A stretch of 64,000 nt of DNA, from positions 3,844,001 to 3,908,000 of the forward strand of contig CANXME010000106.1 of assembly GCA_948144175.1 (NCBI GenBank), given 5' to 3'. Below, in pieces: positions 33,375 through 44,042 of the stretch (its first letter is position 1; every line of letters begins with the position of its first letter). A program made the position numbers and the translations under genes. The stretch comes from Closterium sp. NIES-65 (taxonomy: Eukaryota > Streptophyta > Zygnematophyceae > Desmidiales > Closteriaceae). The notes below the pieces were generated by a model. The model was given only the letters and a program-made list of their open reading frames with translations. It had not been told where the DNA came from and did no database searches.

Positions 33375-36300
33375 GTCACCACCGTACTACTCACCTGAAG
33401 AACAACTTGACAACAGCTCGCCTCGCCGCGAGTCTCTTCAACCAAATCCGACGTACGCCGCCATCGCTCAAAGTGAACCGTCCGGGAAAGACACTTGGTT
33501 CTTGGACAGTTGCTGCGGGCAACACATGTGCTCTTCGGGACGCTTCGTCCAACGCGAACACCGACTTCAAAGAGAGGTTGTAATCACAGTTGCCAACAAC
33601 CAAAACCTGCGCACATGACGACAAGGAGTGGTACAACTTTAGTCCAGGGAAACCAACGTTATACTACATATGTCAAAGGTACTAATAGCAGAAGGACTCG
33701 GCTACAACTTACTGAGTGTCAGCCAGTTGATGGCGAAGGGCATCCACCTGGAAGCCGACAGCACCACCCAGGAATTCAAATTATACCACGGGAAAGGCGG
33801 CCTTTACATCGGGAAGGCAGTTCTGAAGAACAATGTCTTCGTCCTGGATTTCGTCCCGAACCTGGGCACCGCAGACAGCGACGCCATCGTGAACTTCACG
33901 GACTGGACGCACCCTCCAGATCTTGATCCAGACTTCAGCCCGGAAGGCTTCTGGTACTCGCACACTATCCCTGAAGCAGAAAGAACACGTGTGTTAGCAA
34001 CAATACAACATTCGACAGCAGCAGAAACAACATCGACAGCAGCAGAGACAACATCGGCAGCAGCAGAGACAACAACGACAGCAGCAGAGACATCATCGGC
34101 AGCAGCAGAGAGAACATCGGGAGCAGCAGCAGGAACAACGACACAAGTCCTCGTCGACGAAGAACCACCAAAACCCGCACAACAGTTGAAACCAACTCCA
34201 CGAGAATTCCACAGAAGCGCCAACTTCGTCGCCAGCTTCTACTCCAACTCCGACACGTATCAACGCTCACCCGGACATCGCGCCTCCGAAGAAACCTGGC
34301 ACGCACGATTGGGACATCCATGCAACACAGTCTTAAACAACACGATAAGAGCAGGAGTTCTCGACAAAGACTCGCTACTACTACCCGACGGCAGAGAACT
34401 TCAAAAGGCACGAGAAACTTGCCTCACCTGCCCCGAAGCTGACTTACCACATCGACCGTTTACTCCTCATCACAACCCGAGCGCACCCGCGTACGCACCA
34501 CTCGAGAAGGTGTATAGCGACATCCTCTACAATCGCGAACCAGGGCAAGTCACCTATAACTACACGATTACCTTCATCGACGCCGCCACTCGATATGTCT
34601 GGCATCTAAACCTACCAAGCCGCGACATGGCACTCGCAGCGTTCGCCGCCTGGCTACCAGTAGCAGAATGAGAGTCAGGAGCACAGCTGAAAAGCTTCCA
34701 GTCAGGCGGAGGAGGAGAATACACCTCTCAGCGATTCAAGCAGTACCTGGCGGAAAGAGGAATCAAGCAACTCCTCTCCCTTCCCTACGCCCATCAGCAG
34801 CAAGGTGTCGCAAAACGAACGAACAGGACTCTGCAGAATAGCATGCGCAAACTGTTACGTGGCATGCGGCTACCCAACCACCAGTGGCCTGCAGTAATGG
34901 ACCACGCTGTCATGCTGCACAACTTGATGTCGTCGTCCTCACTCCCGAACAACGCATCACCGCATCTGCTGTGGACAGAGAAGCAGGGCAGCACAAAAAT
35001 GTTACGAGTTTTTGGGTGCATGGTACAGTACCGACCACCTGAGGCACGAGCGGGAAGATTTTCCCAACGCGCACAGTGGGGACTACACCTCGGCATCGAA
35101 AAGAATTACAACGCGTGGAAAATCTTCGACATCCACTCCAAGGAAACAGTAGCAGCACGTGATGTGATCTTCTACGAACGACTCACCCTTCAGACGTACC
35201 TCGCCAACTTGCACGAGAATCAGGACCCCACAGGTGGCTTTCGTGGTGACCGAGCATTCGCCTCAGCAGCAGACGAAGCAGACTGGGACGAGCAGAACGT
35301 TGACAATGCATCCGAAGAAGCCGGACCTCTCCCGTTCTGCTCCGTCAACGTCCCCATGGACGAAGACAATCCTCGCGAAACTGCCAACGCCGAAGTCTTC
35401 TATCACTTGGTCGACAATGGTTACGTAACACCTGCATCAGCCAACACCAACGAAGCAGAAAGAGTAGGACCGGATTTCATACCCGACCCAGAACCGGGAG
35501 ACGAAGCAGCTTATCCCGAGGACACAACACTCCCCCGCTACTCACAGACCGGACTGCAGATTCTCGGCCTCGTCACCGCAGTCCATGGCTCCTCTCTTCC
35601 TAAAGAGCCTGCGACGGTTCAACAGGCTCCGAGGGGGGAACACAGGGAAAAATGGCGTGAAGCCATGGACAGAGAATTAAAGGCATTGGAGGAACGCAAC
35701 ACCTGTAAGGTCGTTCCAGCAAGCGTAGTAAGAAACTAGACCATCCTTACCGGGAAGTGGGTCTTCCACATCAAAACGAAAGCTGACGGTACAATTGAGA
35801 AGTTCAAGGCACGATGGGTCATGCGAGGATTTGATCAGGAACAATGCCGGGACTTCACAGAGACATTCACCCCGGTTAGTCGACATACCTCTCTCCGAAT
35901 CCTTCTCGCGATCGCCGCCATTAAGAAAAAGAAACTGCGACAAATCGACGTCGCTAATGCCTTCCTCTACGCACCCGTCGACGCCGAAATCTTCGTCGAA
36001 CTCCCTCACGGTACTCACGGGGAACCCAATCAGGTCTGTCAGCTACTGAAATCGCTCTACGGAATCAAACAGGCCCCACGGCTGTGGCAACAGCACCTAC
36101 ACAACCGCCTCATCCGCATCGGATTCCGTCAACTACCTCACGACCAGGGCATGTATCGACTCACCAAAGGCGCCAACTACATCCTGCTTATCGTCTACGT
36201 CGACGATCTACTCCACATCGGCTCTACCGACGACATCGCTACCTGGTTCGAAGGGGAGCTGAAAAGGGACCTCACACTCACAGTCTCCACTACCGTCACT

Positions 36301-36750
36301 CAGTATCTCGGGCTCAACATCTGCGAAGAAGAAAATGCGATCTATCTCAGCGCCGAAAAGTACGCCGACACCATCGCCAAACGCTTCGCACTCACACCTG
36401 CTACTATCCACACGCCATACCGCTACACGGCAGGAAACGGCAAAGGAAGCTCCGTCCTACTTAAGACCGCCGGAATACGCGACTACCAGCGAAAACTGGG
36501 CTGTCTGCTCTTCGCAGCCGTCACCTGCCGCCCAGACCTGTCCTACTCCGCTAGCCAACTCGCTACCTACCTCAAGAGGCCTGAAGCAGATCACCTAGCA
36601 GAACTCGACCGTGCTCTTCACTATTTTGTGAGCACCCCAACGATCGGTCTGACGTACTACAAGGACACAACTACGCCGACGAAACTAATCGCCTACGTCG
36701 ATGCCGATCACGCCGGCCACTCAGACAACAGGCGCTCCCGCACTGGCTAC
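33375..36750 (+). pseudogene. Element F protease-integrase-RT segment
   Basis: Continues F after C. Protease motif FLDSCCGQHM near 33500, GAG-pre-integrase (WHARLGHP...CLTCPEA, about 34297-34440), integrase core (VYSDI near 34516; a GGGGEY stretch where G has DGGGEY, near 34705; VAKRTN where G has VAERLN near 34810), and RT with LLIVYVDDLLHIG near 36190. Stops: TGA 33616, TAG 33640, TGA 34669, TAG 35737. Two of the three integrase catalytic residues are therefore altered. Cut by element E at 36751. Confidence 0.9.
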
Positions 36751-36882
36751 TGTGAGAATAAGCGAAGAGGAATGGATCAACTAGAAGTCAAAAGAGTACA
36801 AGTAGTAAACCCTAGAATTGTGTACCCCCTATGGGCTAACCCACTGTAGCCTACACAAGTATAACATATATAATGTTTGACA
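36751..36882 (-). repeat. Element E 3' LTR (132 bp)
   Basis: On the plus strand runs TGTGAGAATAAG to AATGTTTGACA, then CACCCCCAT, the complement of the purine tract. It pairs with 43248-43379. Confidence 0.94.
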
Positions 36883-37071
36883 CACCCCCATAGGCAAAGT
36901 GGGGGAGAACAAGGGGTCATAAGACCAGTCAAGCAAAGCAAAGCAAGCTCAGGGTGGATCACAAAGTCACCACACAGTCCGAGCACAAGAGCAGGGCCAG
37001 AGACCAGTTCACATGCAGGAGTACAGACATATATATAAAACTAGACAAGCAAGAGCAGGTATATATATATG

Positions 37072-40000
37072 TCACAGTACAAGTAAAGTCAAGAGGAGAG
37101 CAATGTGCTTCGTTCTGTGCTCCAAGCGCTGCTCTCGACACAAGGCCAGCATGGCCTTGTTGTCTACGTACAGCACTGGAGGAGAACGAGGCGGCTCTCC
37201 AAGGTCAGTCAGCAGGTAGGTGAGCCAGCGAAGCTCCTGTGCAGCCATGGCCCCGGCGTAGATCTCAGCCTCACAACTGGAGCCGAGAACCGAAGACGAG
37301 CGAGTAGACCGCCACGAGACAGAGCCGGAACCAAGGCTGAAGGTGTAACCCTGTGACGATCGCTGCGTAGCCTGGTCGTCAGCCCAAGAATCGTCTGCGT
37401 GCCCAGTGAGGACCACTGGACTCCGCCCTCCAAGCACTAGCCCCATGCCCGACGTACTGCACAAGTAGCGCAACACCCTCTTCGCTGCAGCCATGTGCTC
37501 TGGTCTGTGTCTCCCAGGAGCAACATAGCGTGCAAGAATGCTCAGAGGATATGCAAGGTCAGGTCGTGTGCAGGTCATCAGGTACATGAGGCAGCCAACA
37601 AGCTCTGCATACGGACCACTCGACTCTACGGACTCATCCGAAGGCAGAGCTGAGAGTGAGTGGCGAGTAGGCAGAGGAGTGGCCTGAGGCGAGGAGTACG
37701 TGAAGCCGAAGCGCTGAAGGACCTGCTGCACCATGTGTGACTGAGTCAAGGTAATGGTGCGGCGTGCTCTGTCCCGAGTGATCTGCAAGCCAAGGTAGCT
37801 GCGCAGTTCACCCAGGTCTGTGCACGTGTGTCTCTTCAGCAGTTCGGACTTCACGTAGGCGAGTCCAGCAGTGTCCGCTGTGGCAAAGACCAAGTCGTCG
37901 ACGTACACGAGGATGTAGAACGGCGGCAGTGAAGTGTCGGTGCGCAGAAACAGCGACGGGTCAGCAGTAGAAGGAGCAAACCCAAGAGCCGCAAGCGTAG
38001 TCCTCAGTGTGTCGTGCCACTCACGCGGTGCCTGGCGGAGACCGTAGACTGGCCGTCGGAGGCTCCACTGGGTGCTAGGAGGGAAAGTCCCAGTGAAGCC
38101 AGGTGGACGGCGCAGCCAGATCTCCTCGTGCAGGCTACCCTGCAGGAACGCAGTGCTGAAGTCGAGAGAGTGAAGCTCGTAGTCGCGCTGAGCGGCTATG
38201 TGCAGCAGCACCCGAAGAGTGGTCATCTTCGGGGTGGGAGAGAAGGTCTGAAAGTAGTCAACTCCCTGCCGCTGACTGAAGCCACGAGCAACGTACCGCG
38301 CCTTGAAGACAGGTGGAGAGCCCGGCGGCCGCTTCACCCGGAAGATCCACATGCCACTGACGATGTTCGCCCCAGGAGGGGGAACTGCGTCAACGTAGGT
38401 GCCTGTGGACTTCCAGGAAGCCATCTCTGCATCCATAGCTGCCTGCCACTGAGAGGAGTAGGGATCCTCTACGGCCTCCGCGTAAGAACGCGGAGTCGGG
38501 ATGTCTAGTGCATCCGGGTCTCCCTCAGGGGCAAGCAGTACAGACGCGAGATGAGGTGAAGCAGCCGCTAGACACTGTAACTCCTCCTGTCTGTCCTCTA
38601 GGACGTCCGTGCCAAGAGCACACTCACCCCCGACGGACGGAGGACAGACAGACGCAGACTCAGCAACAAGACCAGCAGCGTAGTTGAGACGACAGCGAGC
38701 AGCAAAGTCAACGAGCTCAGCGACTAGAGCAGACGCAGCAGTGGACTCAAAAGAGGGGTCAGTGACGACAGTAGCAAGCAGACGCGTGACAGTAGGACTG
38801 GCAGCGCGAAGAGAGTCCGACTCAGGGTCGGCAAGCGCAGGAAGAGAGGACTCAGGAGGAGAAGGCAAAGGGGCACGCAGAGGAGCAGTGGACGGACGCA
38901 GAGACATCCGGTGCGTGCTAGGGACAGGAGGAGGACGCTGACGCGAACCGCGACCACTAGCGCGAGCAGCACGAACAGGCGACGCGGGATGAGACGCAGG
39001 CTCACGACGCTCAGCAAGACCTCCAGTAGGACCAGTGTAAGGAGAGGGAGCAGGCAGAGGAGAGGAAGGCTCCAACAGTGACTGCGACTGGACAGGCTGT
39101 GGACACTCTACCGAAGGAGAAAGACCAAGAACCTGCTGTAGGAGCGGAACGAAGTACGGCCGAGGCCGCACGGCAGCTCCAGACTCAGCAGGGACAGCAC
39201 CAGCACCCTCAGCGACAGCACCAGCGCCACCCACACCTCCAGCGGCAGGACCAACAGCAGTAGGCTCAGCACGAACGCCCTCAGCACCTCCAGCTCCAGG
39301 AGGACCCGCAGGTCCAGCAGCTCCGGGACCGGCAGCACCCGCACCCTCGACGGTCGAAGAAGCTCCAGCTCCAGCTCCAGCAGCACCTCCAGACTCAGCA
39401 GCACGCCTCCAGCGGCGAGCGTACCACTCGCGCAGCTCCTGTGGAGAGAGGGGCTCCCGGCGAGACGCAGCAGCAGGAGAAACCCCAGGCTCAGCAGCTC
39501 CAGACGCAGCACCCCCAGGCTCAGCAGCTCCCGACCCAGCACCCCCAGACCCATCACCTCCAGGCACAGCACCCCCCGGCTCAGCACCCCCAGGCTCCGC
39601 ACCCTCCGCAGTAGCACCCACAGGCCCAGTACCCCCAGCAGTAGCACCCTCAGGCTCAGCACCCCCGCGCACAGCACCCCCAGAGTCAGCACCCCCAGAC
39701 TCAGCACCTGCACCAGCACCAGAGTCACCTGTAACCTCGACCGCGTCAACGGCGTCTACCTGGGACACACCTGAGGGGGCAGGAACCTGAGGGGGGAGGG
39801 GGTCTACCAGGGGGGGAACCGGTACAAGGAAGTCCGGGGGAGGGGGGAGGGAAGGAGTGCAGTAGGGGAAGAGACGGTAGAAGGGGACTGACTCGTCGAA
39901 CGTGACGTCCTGGGAGGACAGAACACGACGAGAGGAGGGGTGGTAAAACTGCCACCCTGGGGCGTCAGTGGGGAAGCCAAGGAAGACACAGGGAGCAGCA

Positions 40001-41916
40001 CGAGGGGACAGCTTGTCCGTAGACAAGTCGCGGACAAACGCCCGAGATCCCCAGACACAGAACACAGACGCATCGCCAACCTTCCCTGTCCACAGCAAGG
40101 CTGGGGACATCGCAGGCCGAGAGACCCGGGGGTGAAGGTTGAGCTGATGCGCCGCGTACCTCACCGCAAACGGCCACAGAAAATGGGGGGCAGCCGCATG
40201 CATCATGGACGTACGAGCGACATCCATGACCATGCCAATGCGGCGCTCAGCAATCCCATTTTGCTGTGGTGAGTCCGGAAGCGTGAAGGACTGGCGGATG
40301 CCTCGCGCACGACAGTAGGCACGCAGAAGGCCAGAGGAGAACTCTCCGCCTCTGTCCGAGTGCAGACGCAGAACAGGAAAGTCCGAGCCGAAGCTCTGCC
40401 TGAGCTGGAGACGAGCCTCGCGGATCCAGTCGATCAGCACCTCAGTGACCTCACCCTTGCTGCGCAAGGGGAGGACTGTGGTGTAACGCGAGTAGTCGTC
40501 AACCACCAACAGGAAGTAGCGCTCGTAACCCTGCCCACGGACGGGGGCTGGGCCCTACACATCCATGTGAAGCGTCTGCAGGGGAGCCTCTGTCGGGGGG
40601 AAGTGGGAGGAGTGAGGAGTAGCCCGGAGGCGACCCTCGACACAGGGGACACAGGAAGGTCCTGGCCCGGAGGGGAGAGGAGGGAGAGACTGGGGAAGAC
40701 CAGAGACAAGGACACGGGAAGCCATGCTCTGAAGACGGGGCAAGGAGGGGTGGCCAAGACGGTGGTGCCACAGGAGAGTCTCGTGAGACAGGAGGCGACA
40801 AGTACAGGGGGCAGACTCAGGACCAGACCTGGACGCAGCAGCAAACACCTGACCCGACGCTGCTACCTGACCGGACGCGGGGACAGGAGGAGACTCAGTG
40901 GTCAGGGTGTAGAGGCTCGACCCCGGCCGACGCGAGAACGTGGCCAGGTGCCGGCCTGTGCGTGCGTCCGTGCAGTGGGTCACCCGCTGACTCGCAGGAG
41001 TGAACTGGTGAACCCCCGCATCCTGTAGGTCTGCACCACTCACCAAGTTCGTCGAGAACGAGGGGAGGTACAGGCCAGACAGGGTGCCCGAGGGGGCAGC
41101 CGGACACGGGAGGACAGTGGAGAAGTGAGCGAGGACAGGACCCCCAGAGGGGTCAGCCAGGGAGACTGCAACCGGCCGACCAAGCGGCGTGAGTGTGGTG
41201 CGGTCCCGAAAGAAGGAGCGAGAAGCCCCAGAGTCAAGTGTAAAGGTGAGGGAGGCCGAAGCCAACGCGGTACCTGAGAGCGCAGCCTCACCCGCACCTG
41301 AGGAAGCAGACTCACTAGCACCTAGAGCAGCAGCCGCACCTGTACCTGGAGCAGGAGACTCACTAGCACCCAGAGCAGCAGCCTCACCAGTAGCTAGAGC
41401 AGCAGGTCCTATACCTGGGTCAGGCGGGACGCACAGGTGACCGGCACGGTCAGCACTAGTAGGCAATGCATACATGGCAGTGAGAATAGCATCATAGTCA
41501 AGAGCATATATATCTACCCTCTGCCTAAGCAACTCCACCCAGTCGGGAAGCTCAGCCTCGTCGCCAAACACGGTACGCCAGGCGTCGCTCAGACGGGCGA
41601 AGCAGCGGGACGGTGTATGACTACGTGTCCCACAAGGCTGACCAGTCCGAGTACCAGTGCGAATCACGTAAGAGCAGCGAACAGCACTGAGAGACCCTCC
41701 GCTCTGAGCGTACCACTCACGAAGCTGGCGAGGCGTGAGAGACACGCGAGAGGGTCGCGGGAGCTGCATCTGGCCGCCACCACGAGTAGAAGCAGCAGGA
41801 GTGGTAGTAGGAGTAGCGTCGCCACCCCTACAGCCCCAACCAGCGTACCACTCACGCAGCTGCTGGGGCGTGAGGGACTCACGCCGGCGTCGCTGGGGCT
41901 GCATTTGGCTCCGCAA
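37072..41916 (-). pseudogene. Element E gag remnant and pol
   Basis: Reads from 41916 in one frame. Two QLREWYA modules, a cysteine cluster C-X13-C-X4-H-X4-C near 41640-41710, protease LDSGASRSFF near 41205-41235, WHHRLGH near 40760, then integrase and RT. One stop, TAG at 40557-40555, replaces the Trp of HMDVWGP. After it the frame is open for 1145 residues: integrase D and E present (HSDRGGEF, NGIAERR), GAEPGG-type linker (39480-39720), RT with YVDDLVFAT near 37900, RNase H. It ends abruptly at 37072 just after KHIAL through a deletion of about 140 bp that removes the RNase H tail kept in B and C. No capsid domain precedes it. Confidence 0.9.
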
Positions 41917-42049
41917 GTAGAAGCAGGAGCAGGACTAGCAGCAGGGAGGCAGGCAGCCAGGCAAGCCAAAAGGCAGGCAGGCAGGCAAGCAGGCGACGCG
42001 CAGCGTGCTAGCAGGGCAAGAGCTCACCAGTGGTGGGAAGAGTAGGCTC

Positions 42050-43145
42050 GGCGACTCAGCGGCTCGGCAGCTCGGCGGCTCGGCGGCTCGGGCGACTCGG
42101 GCGGCTCGGCGGCAAGGCGGCTCAGCAGCAACTGCAGCTCAGCAGCTCGGTGACTCGGCGGCTCGGCGGCAGGGCGGCTCGGCAGCAACTGCAGCTCAGC
42201 AGCTCAGCGACCCGGCGGCTCGGCGGCAGGGCGGCTCGGCTGTGGGGCGGCTCGGCTGCTGCAGGTGAGCGGCTCGGCTGCTGCAGTGGGAGAGGAAGGA
42301 GGAGGAGAAGCACGGGAGGCCACACACCTGCCACCCCTCTGCTGGCCTCTCCCGTCGCCTTTCGAGGCGACCTGAGGGGGCCGCTCGCGGCCCCCGAAGG
42401 AGCCGCGACGGGCGACGGGAAAAAAAGGGGGGGTGGGTGGTGGGGGGCCGGTAGGTGCAGCGGCGGGGCCAGCAGGTGCAGTTGCGGGGCCGGTAGAAGG
42501 GGACGGCAGGAGCCGTCAGGAGGGGACGGCGGGGCCGTCAGGAAGGGACGGCGGGGCCGTCACGAAGGGACGGCGGGGCCGTCAGGAGGTGACCGGGCCG
42601 CGACGGGGGCAGGCGGCGGGGCCGCGTAAGGGCCTGGGCGGGGCCGCGACAGAGCCGTCGGCGGGGCCGCGTGAAAGCCGGGGCGGGGGCGCGTAGAAGC
42701 CGGGGCGGGGCCGCGCGAGAGCAGGCGGCGGGGCCGCGAAGGAGCCGGGGCGGGGCCGCGTGAGAGCAGGCGGCGGAGCCGCGTAAGGGCCTGGGCGGGG
42801 CCGCGACAAAGCCGTCGGCGGGGCCGCGTGAAAGCCGGGGCGGGGCCGCGTAGAAGCCGGGGCGGGGCCGCGCGAGAGCAGGCGGCGGGGCCGCGAAGGA
42901 GCCGGGGCGGGGCCGCGTGAGAGCAGGCAGCGGAGCCGCGTAAGGGCCTGGGCGGGGCCGCGACAAAGCCGTCGGCGGGGCCGCGTGACAGCCGGGGCGG
43001 GGCCGCGTAGAAGCCGGGGCGGGGCCGTGCGAGAGCAGGCGGCGGGGCCGCGAAGGAGCCGGGGCGGGGCCGCGTGAGAGCAGGCGGCGGGGCCGCGACA
43101 GAGAGGGCGGCGGGGCCGCGTCAGTGAAGGCGGCGGGGCCGCAGG
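42050..43145 (-). repeat. GC-rich tandem array in the element E leader
   Basis: 42430-43145 holds minus-strand units with the core GCGGCCCCGCC and variable spacers. 42050-42290 holds the second GCCGAGCCGCC-type repeat. Same position and order as in A, B and C. Confidence 0.9.
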
Positions 43146-43233
43146 GGAAATGGCGACCCGAGGGGTCGCTAAAAAAAAAGATCGCGCCTCGGGGGGCGCT
43201 TCGGTGGGCCCAAAAAAACGGTCCGTAGAAGGA

Positions 43234-43247
43234 CCCGCTCTATACCA
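43234..43247 (-). other. Element E primer binding site
   Basis: Minus strand TGGTATAGAGCGGG abuts the 5' LTR, the same variant as in Copia-A. Confidence 0.83.
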
Positions 43248-43379
43248 TGTGAGAATAAGCGAACAGGAATGGATCAACTAGAAGTCAAAAGAGTACAAGT
43301 AGTAAACCCTAGAATTGTGTACCCCCTATGGGCTAACCCACTGTAGCCTACACAAGTATAACATATATAATGTTTGACA
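43248..43379 (-). repeat. Element E 5' LTR (132 bp)
   Basis: One difference (C for G at the 17th plus-strand base) from 36751-36882. Followed by GCTAC. Confidence 0.94.
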
Positions 43380-43612
43380 GCTACATCTATCGCCTCGAAC
43401 CTATCGGACCTATTTCCTGGCAATCGAGCAAGCAGGAACTAATTGCGCTCTCTTCAGCTGAAGTAGAACAGAACGAAGCATATCGCCCTGCGATACTTCT
43501 TCGTGAAAGACGAAATCGAGAAAGGGAAACTCAATCTATCCTACTGTCCCGCGTCCGAGATGGCAGCTGACTACTTGACCAAGAAACTTGGAAAGCAGAA
43601 GTTCGAGTACTG
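43380..43612 (+). pseudogene. Element F RNase H fragment
   Basis: Continues F after E with YIYRLEPIGPISWQSSKQEL, then loses about 130 nt relative to G (the stretch between SSAEVE and the KHIALRYFFV-like part), and ends ...KLGKQKFEYC before element G at 43613. F resumes at 49667 with the last 20 or so codons. Confidence 0.88.
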
Positions 43613-44042
43613 TGTTGGGCTGAGATAGCCCCTTAGGATCTTTGCAAGGGATAACTCTAGGTGAAGTAGTTGTAATAGCGGAAGCGTTTAGTGAAGAATT
43701 TGAACCGACCTTGCACTGGTGTGTGAGAGCAAAGTTGATTGAATTAAACAAGCAAATACAAGGATTTATATAAGAGTACAGGGAATAGATAGATAACTGT
43801 ATTGCTGTTGCGGTTCGATATAGCGCGACTCGGGCAACTGCTCTGTAACGAGTCAGTTGTGTGTCCTTAACTGTCGCGCTGTAATTGTCGAGTCAAAGGT
43901 CAGCGACCTTTGACTTTCTCGTAACCTCCAGGCGGTTACCCTAACCTCCGAGGTTGACTCGATGCTTCGATTGGGACTGCTTCGCTTGGTACCTTGGATT
44001 TTGATACGACAGAAGCGCACTTAGGACTTATTGTTTCCAACA
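43613..44042 (-). repeat. Element G 3' LTR (430 bp)
   Basis: Minus strand TGTTGGAAACAATAAG to CAGCCCAACA. The polyprotein stop at 44021 lies inside it. Confidence 0.95.

Larger units (their letters stand above)
36751..43379 (-). mobile_element. Element E: gag-deficient copia element, minus strand
   Basis: 132-bp LTRs at 36751-36882 and 43248-43379 differ at one position. GCTAC flanks both ends (36746-36750, 43380-43384). On the minus strand: primer site TGGTATAGAGCGGG (43247-43234), GC leader array, a shortened gag, then pol. The capsid region that starts MATPSV in A, B and C is absent, and the last 50 or so residues of RNase H are deleted. Because the LTRs are nearly identical, this defective form itself probably moved recently with borrowed proteins. 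Confidence 0.93.
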
